Counted from the stretch's first letter, positions 11,481 to 21,588 are shown. The stretch: 64,000 bases of DNA from Adiantum capillus-veneris (GCA_014529385.2 CM043959.1:55715253-55779252), one strand, 5' to 3'. Notes: a model not told the origin generated them from the sequence alone. Program-made: numbers and translations.

Positions 11481-12618
11481 TCACCTTTGTCGCATATTCA
11501 AAGTTACTTGGGTAAAAGTCCACTTTAAGCTCTTATGGTCGGTTATAAGTCGAAACTTCCATCCCAATAAGTAGTGTCTCCACAGCTTCACAGCGTGAAT
11601 GACTGCCAATAGTTTGAGGTCATGGGTGGAATAGTTCTTTTCATGGATGTTAAGCTTACGTAAGGTGAAAGCTATTGTTTTGACTTCTTGAACTAATACT
11701 CCTCCAATTGATATTCCACTAGCATCAGTAACAACTTCAAAGGCCTGGTTAAAATTTGGTAGCTTTAGGCACGGTGATGTAGTCACATACTACTTAAGTT
11801 GGTCAAATCTTTCTTGGTGTAGTGGTCCCTAGCTTATCTTCACTCCTTTCTTCAAAATATCGGTCAAGGGTGAAGAAATCACTGCATAATCCTTTATAAA
11901 TATTCTATACCATTGTGTGATTCCTAAGAATCCTCTAAGCTCACTTGCATTTGATGACTGAGGCCATTCAACAATGTCTTGAACTTTAGCAAGGTCCACT
12001 AAGATTTCTTCATGCGAAACAATAAATCCCAAATACTCAATCCTTGGAGTGAAAAATGAACACTTGCTCATCTTTGCATATAGCTTGTGTTCTCAAAGAA
12101 TATCCAACACCTTTCTCAGGTGGTATTCATGTTCTTCTTGATCCTTTGAGTAGATTAGAATATCATCAAAGAAGACAAGAACAAAGTCATCTAGGTACGG
12201 CGTGAAAATATCCTACATCAATCTATTGAATGTAGCGAAGCATTAGTCAGACCAAATGACATTAGTATAAACTCAAAATGTCCATATTGGGTATTGAAAT
12301 CTGTCTTTGGAATATCTAATTCCTTTATTCGGATTTGATAATATCCAGATCTTAGATCTATATTTGAGAAGACCTTGGAACCATGTAGCATGTCCAACAA
12401 TTCATCAATTCGTGGGATAGGATAGGAGTTGTTACCTGGTTTAGTCCTCTGTAATCGATGCAGAGTTGTAAAGTCCCATCTTTCTTCTTCTGAAAGAGTA
12501 CTGGAGCTCCCCAACTTGATTTACTCGGTCTAATAAATCCTTGTTCTATAAGTTGACGAAGCTGCTCTTTCAATTCAATGGCCTCTGGTAGCTCCATTTT
12601 ATAAGGTCTATTTGACAC
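11481..12618 (-). pseudogene. Gypsy reverse transcriptase and RNase H, broken
   Basis: RT pieces lie at 12358-12618 ([17 protein letters not shown]), 12218-12514 and 11829-12071 (SKCSFFTPRIEYLGFIV). The catalytic box reads FFDDILIYS near 12150-12185 in a frame between the pieces. RNase H is 11481-11786 with VTDASGISIGGVL (first Asp), the YSTHDLKLLAVIHA block and ITDHKSL (Asp). Several frameshifts separate the pieces. The iMet primer site and sequence blocks are typical of chromoviruses, but no chromodomain survives. Confidence 0.88.
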
Positions 12619-12660
12619 TAGCTCACCTCTTGGAAGAATCTCTATCTCATGATCAATCTC

Positions 12661-13035
12661 TTAATTGGGAGGAAGAGAGGTGAGATCTTCAGGAAAGACA
12701 TCTGAATATTCATGAAGCCAAGAGGGTTTTTTAATGCTTGATTTTGGATCGATCTTGTTCAGCTTGACCACAAATATTTGTTGCCCAGCCCTCATATGTT
12801 TGAGTAGATGGTTGGCTTTAACTAATTGAATCTTTGAAATCTCATTCTTTCCCCGTACTTCAACTTGCTTAGCCTGACTATCTCCAAAGCTCATACTATC
12901 TAGGCCACAGTGGATACTAGCGTGATTCCTAGATAACCAATCCATTCCAAGAATTCCATCGTACATCCCAACTGGTAGGGTTCTAAAGAAAGCTGAAGTA
13001 GCATGTCCTCCTAGTTCAAAGTCTAGGGTTCCCAC
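12661..13035 (-). pseudogene. Gypsy protease, C-terminal part
   Basis: The ILGMDWLSRN block of plant gypsy aspartic proteases is clear, followed by the usual linker up to PEDLTSLPPN before RT. The active-site D-S/T-G segment would lie upstream, where the frame is broken, so the enzyme is incomplete. Confidence 0.75.
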
Positions 13036-13099
13036 AGAATGTCATGATACCACGGTTTTCCCATTAGCCGATTCTACTATCATAGGTTTAGCTTGTTTT

Positions 13100-13357
13100 T
13101 TATTCAGGTTCACCAGAGAGGCAAAACATCCCTAGCATCACTTGATTTGTAGGTGAAATCTTTGCAGCCAAGAAGTAATCGTCCATAGCTTCTATCCATA
13201 CTTCTGCATCCTTCTCAATATCAATACCCTCTGCTTTAAAAGAAGGTAGTTGCATTTGTTTCAGCAATAACTTCTTCTCCTGAATCTCCGTATAGATAGC
13301 ATCGTTCTGAGGGTTTTCCATTATAGGAGTGATTTGAGGGTTCTCTTGAGTATACAC
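13100..13357 (-). pseudogene. Gypsy gag remnant
   Basis: Short stretch resembling the start of a plant retrotransposon gag capsid domain (EVWIEAMDDYFLAA). The rest of gag and the zinc knuckle are missing between here and the protease, which points to an internal deletion. Confidence 0.65.
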
Positions 13358-13429
13358 ATATATTAACGTTAATATTCATAATAATCCAAAACACTAGGGT
13401 ATTTTCTAGATTTAAACTTATCAAGTCCA

Positions 13430-13680
13430 CTAAAGGTTCAACCACATGAGTTTACCAATCATGACTTATCCAATCTATTAAAACTTAACCATGTGACTTA
13501 ACCAATGCTAACTTATTCAGTCCATCAAAACTCAGTCACATGACTTAACTAGTCATGACTTACCCAGCCCATCAGAACTCAGTCACATGACTTAACCAGT
13601 CATGACCTTTGTCAATCACACGACTTAACCAGTCATACAATTTTTTTTAAGAAATCAAATGACTTAATTAGTCAAACAAT
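13430..13680. repeat. Degenerate ~47-bp minisatellite in element leader
   Basis: Four to five imperfect copies of a unit containing CACATGACTTAACCAGTCAT, best preserved at 13530-13640. It is non-coding and lies between the gag remnant and the primer-binding site. Confidence 0.75.
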
Positions 13681-13796
13681 TCTTTTGAAGCAAAACATTA
13701 CTATCCATAAATTCATCAAAAAGACATATAGGGGTCTACAAGAGATCTCTCCATGAGAATATGTAATAGGGGTTTCAACCATAGATGTAATACAGG

Positions 13797-14228
13797 TCAG
13801 CTGACGTGTCGTAAAAGAAGCGAAACACAAGAGGAAGCTGATGTGACGTGGATGTAAGAAGCGAAACACAAGAGGAAGCTCGGGGTAGCCAATAAAATTT
13901 TTTTCTTAAAGGTTGTTTGGGTGTGATTGTTGATAACAACTCCATTGGCAGGGATAACTGATATCACTCTGTCATAAATCCATCGATTACGAATTGTGAC
14001 TCCATCCGGGGCCATGACAGTTAGTGCTGCCTTGTAAAATTGAAAGTATGAAACTAGCTTCAAGTCTTCTGCCCACTTGATTCGATGTAGGTCAATCTCC
14101 AAGTGTTCAATGTGACGTGCTCGGATAGAAAAGGTTGTTCCACAAACGCAACAACTTGTATATAAACATAAATTTGTTGGTTCAAACTTGATGTGAGGTG
14201 CAAAAACCTTGTCAAGAATGCGGAACAC
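13797..14228 (-). other. 143-residue open frame of unknown nature
   Basis: Open frame in the leader region of the decayed gypsy element. The stretch VTIRNRWIYDRVISVIPANG looks more protein-like than random sequence, but no family is recognised. It could be a captured host gene fragment or chance. The C-terminal 40 residues are low quality. Confidence 0.25.
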
Positions 14229-14414
14229 ATTCTCTCAAAATTTGAATATTGGTGATTGACAAGCAGTGTGATATATTGCCTTAAAGATAGTTAAACAATT
14301 GGTGTCCATATATTTGTGCTACAAAACAGATAGGATAATAGTGTCAAGCAAGTGTTCATGCAATCAAGCCCAAGAATAGTACAAACGGTTAAGAAACCAA
14401 ACTTTAAACTTAAA

Positions 14415-14426
14415 GCTCTGATACCA
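14415..14426 (-). other. Primer-binding site, tRNA-iMet
   Basis: On the minus strand this reads TGGTATCAGAGC, the exact complement of the plant initiator-tRNA 3' end, two bases inside an LTR that begins (plus strand) TGTGAGGTCC at 14429. Confidence 0.9.
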
Positions 14427-14428
14427 AT

Positions 14429-15600
14429 TGTGAGGTCCCCAACCCCGAGAAGATTGGGGTGACTTGATAGATGGCCTTCCTTTATTCTCCTTCTTCGTTG
14501 ACGATACCCTACTCCGTTTCCACAAAGTAGAGATACGAGCAGCCGAAGAGAGGAAGTCCTCTATCCATTTTTTTCGTAATTATAAGGATCATACGCCACA
14601 AGGAAGGTCAATATATCAAGGATTCTAATGAAAGTTGTTTTCTAACATAAAGATGAGATCCCATTGACATATTTAGAATCCATAAACAACATCTTTTCCC
14701 CCACGTTTAAGAGGCACGGCCGCCATCCATCAACCAATAATATGATATGACACTTAGTATAAACTAGCTAGTAATCTTGTGAAAAGTACCCGACTAATTT
14801 GGTCCATAGCTTTCAGTGGCATGTAGATTTGGGACATCTCGACTCTTAGCACAATGAGTCTCTAGTTTCACTTCTCTTAATAAGAGGGAGAGGAGAGTTT
14901 CTCGACTAATCGAGACCACCCATCCTTGACTAGCAACTTGAGCCAGCCCCCACACTCACACTTTTTAGCTTGTTTTCTAGTTACTACCACACTGTTTTAC
15001 ATATACAAACACTATTCTTTTCTCAATTCTAGGCACAAGTTCTTTCATCCAGTCCTTCAAACATCACCAAAACATTTATTTCTCAAACATGGTCTAATGA
15101 AGAAAGTCCTGAAATGCAACAAAAATGAATCTTTCAATTATTCTTAAGAGTTTGCCACTACCTGCGGGCTTTCTCTGTCTAACCAACAGAGCCTTTGCAA
15201 AGGATTTACTTATTCGCTAACCATGAAATATGCATACTTTCCCAGTCGCTAACCGCAAGGGAACATCTCGCTAACCGCAAGGCATCTTGCTAACTGCGAG
15301 AGACAAAAAGAGAGTTGACAACCTCAACTTATTCTTTGCTAACCGCGGAATCACCTCGCTAACCGCAAGTTCCATATGAAAACAAGATATTCTTTCAGCA
15401 ATTGTTTTCTTATTTCTCAAACATGATTAACTAACTTCTAATATCAAACAAGGACAGATTATCAACAGTAACCATAAATCAAACAATTCTTTCTCTACTC
15501 TATGAAATCATATGCTTGTTTCTTGTGATGCAATCACGTTTTTTGGACAATTTAAGGGAATTCTTAGGCTTGAGTTACCCGTCATCATGTATAACGATAC
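14429..15600 (-). mobile_element. 5' LTR of the minus-strand gypsy element (outer edge uncertain)
   Basis: It starts TGTGAGGTCC next to the primer-binding site. It is non-coding. At 15216-15370 the motif CTCGCTAACCGCAAG recurs about five times with variation. The outer CA end was not resolved, so the limit is only approximate. Confidence 0.45.
15216..15370. repeat. Cluster of CGCTAACCGCAAG motifs
   Basis: Five irregularly spaced copies (variants CGCTAACCG, TGCTAACTG). Spacing is not constant, so this is neither a CRISPR array nor a simple satellite. Confidence 0.7.
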
Positions 15601-15612
15601 AAAACTATAAAT

Positions 15613-15801
15613 TCATCTTATCGGACCAGCAACACGTTCGACTACCTCTCGTGGTTGAGGTTGGATGGCTTCGACTTCTTCCACAACCAATACCTCCGCT
15701 TGAGCAACATTTGGAGTAGTTGACGCCTTCCTTTGCACCTTTCTTGGAGGTGGAGCGGCATGAGCATCCTTCGAGCTTTGAGTCACTCGCTTTGGGGCCA
15801 T
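15613..15801 (-). CDS. Small ORF, 62 residues, promoter displaced by element S
   Basis: Starts at an ATG (15801) as MAPKRVTQSSKDAH, rich in Pro, Lys, Ala and Val, ending GPIR. No family is recognised. The start was chosen because the ATG lies downstream, across the retrotransposon, of a TATATAAAG box at 21086-21093. With the insertion removed, TATA-to-ATG distance would be about 200 bases, normal for a plant promoter plus 5' UTR. It may be a first exon of a host gene, a gag start or a chance ORF. With a 5.1 kb LTR element in its 5' UTR its expression is probably altered. Confidence 0.35.
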   Translation of the reverse strand: MAPKRVTQSSKDAHAAPPPRKVQRKASTTPNVAQAEVLVVEEVEAIQPQPREVVERVAGPIR

Positions 15802-15883
15802 TGTATCGAGAAAGAGAAGGGAGAAATTGAGAAAGAGAACACAAGAATTTGAGGGCAACACAATGATGGTAGAGAAAGAATTG

Positions 15884-16458
15884 TGTTAACCCTCATGGCA
15901 CACGGACACCCTATCACCTACGATGGACGCGTATTATGTATTTGGTAGAGTCAGGTACCGGGCTTGTCGGACCAATAGGGAAAGGTAGAGTGATCGCCGA
16001 TGAGAGGCGCACTTTAACTTGGACATTCAAGGGATTAGTTGGTTAAGCATGGGCGCCCAAGTGTGAATGGGGTGAGCTCCTATAAAAGCCAACTAAACCT
16101 AATTTTTACTCATTCTCTCATTTGTGCAATTGAAGAGTGCTCTTGCTCCATCTCCATCTTCTTCTTCTTCACCTCCTTGTGTGTGTGTGTGTGAGAGAGA
16201 GAGAGAGGGAGAGTGTGTGTGCGATCGAGCATTACGAAGGCACGACGGCGGCGAAGCGGTTGAGCGCGGCACGACTGCAGCTTCTTCTTCATCGCGGCGA
16301 GGAATCCACCACGAAGGCGAGCGTAGAGCGGTGAGTGACACACCCTTTGTTTTCTTGAGCTTGCTAGTTTAGACTTGTTGTGTGCTTGGAGCCGTTTGTG
16401 GCTCGCATACGGTGTATTGGCAAGTCCCTTGCTTCGACAGTGCGGCAAGGAGCGCACA
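15884..16458 (+). repeat. 5' LTR of S
   Basis: TG...CA, 575 bp. It contains a TATA box (TATAAAAG at 16083) and, downstream in the presumed R/U5, a (GT)n(GA)n microsatellite and a conserved GC-rich stretch. It ends GCGCACA four bases before the primer site. Confidence 0.93.
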
Positions 16459-16462
16459 TTTT

Positions 16463-16480
16463 TGGCGCCGCTGCCGGGGA
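16463..16480 (+). other. Primer-binding site, tRNA-Asp type
   Basis: TGGCGCCGCTGCCGGGGA begins four bases after the LTR. It matches the complement of a plant tRNA-Asp 3' end with one mismatch (GCTG for GTTG), the primer typical of Athila/Tat-group gypsy elements. The same variant is used by E. Confidence 0.85.
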
Positions 16481-16559
16481 TATGCCCTACACTAAGCTCG
16501 GTTAGCACTTTACGCTTCCTTATGGTGCAATTTCTATCATAGGAAAGGCAGGGAAGGAG

Positions 16560-16735
16560 TGTGTGGAGATTTCTGTTTTTTGCGTTTTCTGCATTTGCTG
16601 TCAAGTTTCAATTTCTGCTATTGTCTGCGTTTTTTCAATTTCTGCAATTTCTGCGTTTTCAAGTTCGGCGTTTTTTCAATTTCTGCAATTTCTGAAAAAA
16701 AAAGTTTAAAAAAATCGGAAATTAAAAACGCGAGC
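16560..16735 (+). repeat. TTTCTGC-rich quasi-repeat in leader
   Basis: Irregular repetition of TTTCTGCAATTTCTGCGTTTT-like units. The corresponding stretch in E (about 40640-40880) is longer, so copy number varies between family members. Confidence 0.7.
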
Positions 16736-16831
16736 GAGTGGGCGGCGAAATTTTTTCGAAAATAAAAAACGTGACTCTTAAAACGGACGGGTTGGTTTGT
16801 ATAAAAGATAGATCGGGATCGGGATCATTTT

Positions 16832-16875
16832 CCCAAGCCCAAGCCCAAGCCCAAGCCCAAGCCCAAGCCCAAGCC
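16832..16875 (+). repeat. (CCCAAG)7 hexamer array in leader
   Basis: Seven CCCAAG units in the sense strand; the complement is GGGCTT repeated, with evenly spaced G3 runs able to form a G-quadruplex. The E leader carries the equivalent array at 40412-40460. Confidence 0.92.
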
Positions 16876-17257
16876 TCAGTCCTCAGTCTTATGATATATA
16901 CTAGACTCACTCTTATATATATACCCTACTCCCTCAAGAGAGAATGAGAGCATGTGGGACAAGTCCTCCACTCTCCTCCTTTCTCTTCCCACTTGCACCC
17001 TTAGACTTTCTAGTTTGGGCCTAGTTCCCTACTGGAAATTGACAGTTTTAGGGATTCCGAGGGCATAGAGTGACCAAACGGAGGGCTGTAAAGCACGGCA
17101 CGACCCTCTGACCGATACGCTCGTTTTGAGCTATTACACGGCCCATTCCACGACACGCTCTAAAAAATCTAGCAAAAAAACAAACAAAAAACACACTAAA
17201 AACTAGTCACAAGGCCTCCTAAAGCAGCTTTTTGACACCTTAGGGTATCAAAAGCAC

Positions 17258-18781
17258 ATGCACTTACGCTCTGGGCGGGTGCTAGAACACGATCATATTG
17301 AGGGTGCCTCTGTTCATACGGACACCAATTACCCATCCACGATAAGCTCTAGACCCTCAGCGGGGACACAAGGTAGCACCACCCAAGACCCTAAAATAGC
17401 CGCTAGTGATTCCTCCTCCAACTCAGAAATCATGGAAGCATACCCTACCCAAAACACTGAGAGAGAAGGCCATGCATCTCCCGAAGCTCCACAGCCTAGT
17501 ACTAGTATGTTTAGCCGTTTCATGGAAACATTAGGTAGAGCTACTCGCTCGGAACCTAATGCAAATGAAGCACACGAAGAGGATGGGTTGGACTCTGACA
17601 CACCTCTACGATACCCCATTGAGTTAAATAGTGCCTATGGAAAAGTGCTATATAACGCCTTATTGGACACGGGTGCTAAATACAATCTGCTATCCTATGG
17701 GGTGTGGTGTCAGTTAGGGAAGCCACCTCTATCTGAGAGTATTATCCAAGTCAAGGGTGTCAACAAGAAAAAAACTGCGGTTTTTGGAATCTGGCACACT
17801 TCTGTCAGTTATGACAATGGGGTGGTAGCTCAAGACTTTTTGGTCATGCCTACTGGAACTATGGAGGGTAATATAAACCTAGGCCGCACGTGGATGATAG
17901 CCACCAAATGCACTATTGATTGGGGGACTGGGGGTGTTACAACGCAAAAACCAACTCTTAGCCCTACCACTCAAGCCATAGTCCCTCAGATATTGCCCAA
18001 GGAAATAAAACCCAAGACATTGCATGTCCAGGAGGTTGAACCATACGTCCCCATAGCCCAACTCTCTAGAGCTTCAACTGATGTAGTTGAAAGAAAGCTT
18101 GAGACACACAAGAACCATCCTAATATAACAGAGAAAACATACAAGTGGGTCCCTAAAACCTCTGTAGTGAGCATAGTTGATGCAAAAAAACAGAAGCCTT
18201 GTAAGAAACGTACCACTCGCTCCAAGAAAAGTAAAGAAACGCTGCGTTGGATTCCTAAACGACTATTGGAAGCCCAAGGCTACTATCAAGGAAATGATCA
18301 AATCTGGGTACCAAAACGTAGATTGTGCTCTTACCTATCACCTGACCCAAGTGAGCCCAATCCCGTAGTTCCAAAACGAATCAATGATCGTGGAAAGAAA
18401 AAAATCACAGAATGCTACACACCCGCTCCCGAGCTAGTTTGGGTACCAAAGAAAGAACGATTTGTTCCACCTAGCTCAGGAAGGGGGGAGTCCCATGAAG
18501 ATTCTAGCTCATCATGTAATACATCCATAGAGGTAAAAGCTTCTACACAGCCTCCATCTATAGTAGTGGACCTCCATGAAGCTACAAAAGAATCCACACC
18601 TCCCAGTGTTCAAGAATCACCTAATGAACCACTTCAAGTTCGATCCTGGGAGAGTACCTTACCACCCTTGCAGCTTGACAAGGCACCTAGGGTAATAGAA
18701 AATTACTGGCAAAAATCCTCACCTATTACCAACTGGAACAATTGGTTTCAAAGGGTGACAAGCTCATTTCAAACGGTATGA
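17258..18781 (+). CDS. S polyprotein: N-terminus fused to post-integrase protease and W-x-P-K tail
   Basis: 507 residues from MHLRSGRVLEH, uninterrupted. Residues 1-108 match the start of the E polyprotein; the next residue corresponds to about E position 2715. Residues about 117-240 are a retropepsin-like domain: ALLDTGAKYNLL (active Asp near 137) and INLGRTWM at the place of the usual ILG block. The tail has WVPK/WIPK motifs near residues 297, 330, 350 and 395 and ends with a conserved NYWQKSSPITNWNNWFQ block. The segment around 400-470 differs strongly from E although both sides are almost identical. The fusion is in frame and occurs at a CGAAG shared by both parental sites. It cannot replicate alone; proteins of E-like elements would have to mobilise it. 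Protease activity is inferred from motifs only. Confidence 0.85.
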   Translation: MHLRSGRVLEHDHIEGASVHTDTNYPSTISSRPSAGTQGSTTQDPKIAASDSSSNSEIMEAYPTQNTEREGHASPEAPQPSTSMFSRFMETLGRATRSEPNANEAHEEDGLDSDTPLRYPIELNSAYGKVLYNALLDTGAKYNLLSYGVWCQLGKPPLSESIIQVKGVNKKKTAVFGIWHTSVSYDNGVVAQDFLVMPTGTMEGNINLGRTWMIATKCTIDWGTGGVTTQKPTLSPTTQAIVPQILPKEIKPKTLHVQEVEPYVPIAQLSRASTDVVERKLETHKNHPNITEKTYKWVPKTSVVSIVDAKKQKPCKKRTTRSKKSKETLRWIPKRLLEAQGYYQGNDQIWVPKRRLCSYLSPDPSEPNPVVPKRINDRGKKKITECYTPAPELVWVPKKERFVPPSSGRGESHEDSSSSCNTSIEVKASTQPPSIVVDLHEATKESTPPSVQESPNEPLQVRSWESTLPPLQLDKAPRVIENYWQKSSPITNWNNWFQRVTSSFQTV

Positions 18782-18788
18782 TCTACCC

Positions 18789-18800
18789 AAGGAAGGGGGG
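18789..18800 (+). promoter_or_regulatory. Internal polypurine tract-like site of S
   Basis: AAGGAAGGGGGG eight bases after the ORF stop, followed by AGTGTTTGCTGACAG. It resembles the 3' polypurine tract at 20393 but lies 1.6 kb upstream. The same site exists in E at 30655-30666. Confidence 0.65.
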
Positions 18801-20392
18801 AGTGTTTGCTGACAGTCATCATTCACTTGCTTCCCTCTCAACCTTTTTCCCTGACCTCTCAATCACCAATCTTAGGGAATGTATATATATAGCCTTATAC
18901 TCACAAAAAAAAAAGAAAAAAAAAAAGGGAGCAAGAGCAATTAGCAAACGAGTATGCACATTAAAGTCAAAACATTGACTCAGACCTACACATGTCACAT
19001 TTGGTACAGTGAAACAGAAACCTATGCCATGAAACACCTTTGATCCTCATCACTTGAGTGATGGAGGGTAAGGTAAGATTAGTACGATAGGAGTGTTTCT
19101 GTTTTAGAGTTGAGTGATTAGCAAAGTTCTCTTTTCCCACTGATGTGCCTCCTGGAGGTATTGCTTTTGTTTCATAGTGTGTACAGGAGCGTGTTGCTAT
19201 TGATAGGATTTGGACCTTCATGGAACCTTCAGATCAAGCGCGACCATCAACACAAACAGGTGTTTCTTGTCCATTAGCATTGCCCTTATCTTTTTTGCAT
19301 CTATGATTGTCTGCTTTGATTGTGATTGGTAGCATAATATTCAGTGCATTTGCTTGGTATCAAACATTTAATTCAATGTAATGTTTTGTCATAATCACTT
19401 GTTTAGGTGTAAAAATCAAGCAGTCCGACTAAGCTAGTTTGACCAAGCTAGGTATTAGAAATCTTCTCTTAATACCATGGGGAATGCCTTCCTAATAAGC
19501 AATGGTTACTTAGGTTCTTAATCCGATTTAGGCAGCATTGTATGAAATGTACTAGGGCTTTCTAGTGGGCTTTAACCCTATCGACCTTTAGCGTAAGTAT
19601 TATAAAGGGAGTTTACTAATGTGATGAGCCTGGGGAATGTAACAGTGTTATATGACCCCCCAAAGTTACAAAATTTAAATGCTGAAAATGAACAAACAAA
19701 AAATCAAAGTGCCACAATGTAAAATTTTAAGCTGGAAGAGAAATCTCAGCTTGATTTGGTACTTCACTCACATGTATTGCCTATGGTACTAGAGCCCTAG
19801 AGGTTCCCAGTGTGGGCGCTTTTCCTTGAAAAGCAAAAAACCCAAGGCATACAAAATAAGCACACACATCATAATTGAATCAATGTGAAAAGACCTTGGG
19901 GGGTCAAAGAAAAAGTAATCAGTCAGGCGATGATTTCATGAGAAATTCCTTTTATGGTAGCTTAACTACAAGGTTTTCTAGATATAGCCTCTAGTCAGCC
20001 CTTGAACATGAATACTTGGCTCTCGCGATTAAACAACTTAATTGACCACAGAAAATTAAGAAGCTTACCCATGGTATTAATATTCGATCTCTAGTGCCTT
20101 TCGACCGTCAAATTAGCGACCCCAGACTTGTTTAATTTTTTGCCTTTACATCTGTTTATGCATTTGATTACATTGCAATTTAATGTTCATTGCTAACAAA
20201 TTGTTTGAAATTCTTTTACCAATCAATTTTTCTATCTAAAACTGCATATGCTTTTTAAGAGAATGCAATTACTGTGCCAATGTTGTTTGATTTTGCAGTG
20301 ACTGAAGAAGGCTAAGGACATTCATCTCAAATGCTCTTCCACCTCGATGAACCAGCTTCAACTCAATAGCTTCCGAGGACGGAATCTACATC
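18801..20392 (+). other. 3' non-coding region of S
   Basis: About 1.6 kb without a supported gene. From about 19130 to the LTR it matches the E 3' region (29880-28640) closely. In the part corresponding to the 140-residue E ORF (29969-30391) S has an unrelated shorter sequence with an A-rich run at 18905-18927. Confidence 0.75.
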
Positions 20393-20403
20393 AGGAAGGG
20401 GGG
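20393..20403 (+). promoter_or_regulatory. 3' polypurine tract of S
   Basis: AGGAAGGGGGG followed by CA and the LTR start TGTTAACCC. Confidence 0.88.
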
Positions 20404-20405
20404 CA

Positions 20406-20699
20406 TGTTAACCCTCATGGCACACGGACACCCTATCACCTACGATGGACGCGTATTATGTATTTGGTAGAGTCAGGTACCGGGCTTGTCGGACCAATAG
20501 GGAAAGGTAGAGTGATCGCCGATGAGAGGCGCACTTTAACTTGGACATTCAAGGGATTAGTTGGTTAAGCATGGGCGCCCAAGTGTGAATGGGGTGAGCT
20601 CCTATAAAAGCCAACTAAACCTAATTTTTACTCATTCTCTCATTTGTGCAATTGAAGAGTGCTCTTGCTCCATCTCCATCTTCTTCTTCTTCACCTCCT

Positions 20700-20730
<31 letters not shown>

Positions 20731-20980
20731 GAGAGTGTGTGTGCGATCGAGCATTACGAAGGCACGACGGCGGCGAAGCGGTTGAGCGCGGCACGACTGC
20801 AGCTTCTTCTTCATCGCGGCGAGGAATCCACCACGAAGGCGAGCGTAGAGCGGTGAGTGACACACCCTTTGTTTTCTTGAGCTTGCTAGTTTAGACTTGT
20901 TGTGTGCTTGGAGCCGTTTGTGGCTCGCATACGGTGTATTGGCAAGTCCCTTGCTTCGACAGTGCGGCAAGGAGCGCACA
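20406..20980 (+). repeat. 3' LTR of S
   Basis: 575 bp, apparently identical to the 5' LTR except for the number of GT and GA units. TATA box at 20603. Confidence 0.93.
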
Positions 20981-21588
20981 GTTAGAGATGGAGATGGCTT
21001 GAGGGAGAGAAGGTAATTCTGACGTAAAGGCAAGAGAGCTTCCGCTTCTAAGAGTGTGTGTCTTGAAAGTGAAGGGAGAGGGGTCTTTATATAGGCTCTA
21101 AGGGCAAAAATCACAAGCTAAGAATAGTGGGAAGCAAAGAGAGATAAGTTTGCGCACCTTTGCGGCTGTAAATAAATAAAAAATAAATTTAAAATTTTCC
21201 AACCGGGAATTTCAATGCGTGAATTTGAGTCTCTACTAAGAAGAAGCTTGGCTTCCAAGAAAAGAAAAGAGCTATAAACTAAACTCCTCCTCTCTTTTCT
21301 AAAAGACTCTTTCTTTCCTAAAAGTACTCCTCCTACTCCTTTTCCTCTAAAATTAGTTCTCCTTTCCTAAAATTGCTCTCTCTTTCCTAAAAGGTCAACT
21401 CTTATCTTTAGATACAGTCTTGAGGCTTAAGTTTCCCATCAACCTATTGTTTTCAAGTGAGTAAGGGTCATAATTAGTAGTTCTAGAGTCCGACATTTGA
21501 TCCGATCGTTCCATTAGAATGCTCTTTGACTTAATAAAATGCAAACCTTAAATATTTGCAAAGTAAATGAAATACTTTTATTGAAAAA
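20981..21588. other. Flank with TATA box; no gene seen
   Basis: Up to about 21110 it reads as a minus-strand promoter and 5' UTR for the small ORF at 15613. The rest is AT-rich with runs of CTCCTTTTCCTAAAA-like repeats around 21290-21400. No other gene seen. Confidence 0.5.
21086..21093 (-). promoter_or_regulatory. TATA box of a minus-strand promoter
   Basis: TATATAAA on the minus strand, preceded by GAGCC and followed by a pyrimidine-rich CCCCTCTCCCTTCAC stretch where transcription would start. It is aligned with the small ORF beyond element S. Confidence 0.5.

Larger units (their letters stand above)
10140..15600 (-). mobile_element. Decayed Ty3/gypsy element, minus strand
   Basis: Read on the minus strand the order is LTR, iMet primer-binding site (14415-14426), leader, gag remnant, protease, RT, RNase H, integrase, the canonical Ty3/gypsy order. 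Every domain has stops or frameshifts. The 3' end (after the integrase C-terminus, including the 3' LTR) is missing because the LARD-like element abuts it at about 10140. The right limit near 15600 is uncertain. Confidence 0.75.
15884..20980 (+). mobile_element. Non-autonomous LTR retrotransposon S (5.1 kb)
   Basis: Two 575-bp LTRs (15884-16458 and 20406-20980, TGTTAACCC...GCGCACA), a tRNA-Asp-type primer-binding site, a polypurine tract and one 507-residue ORF. By eye the LTRs differ only in the GT/GA microsatellite, so the insertion is young. It is a deletion derivative of the family represented by element E: LTRs, leader, N-terminus, post-integrase module and 3' region match E, while most of gag and all of PR1, RT, RNase H and integrase are absent. 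Flanks are AATTG and GTTAG, so no 5-bp target duplication is present. Confidence 0.92.

Noticed and set aside
15216-15370. CRISPR-like array
   Set aside because: Short motif with irregular spacing in plant LTR DNA; no constant repeat-spacer pattern.
16110-16604. 80-165-residue ORFs inside the S and E LTRs (also near 20632, 28046, 40855)
   Set aside because: They lie across LTR, microsatellite and leader, recur only because the LTR recurs, and are mostly antisense to the LTR transcript.
17570-17585. Splice junction as the origin of the S ORF fusion
   Set aside because: The sequence at the E parental sites offers no GT donor at the joint; the shared CGAAG fits a microhomology deletion or RT template switch better.
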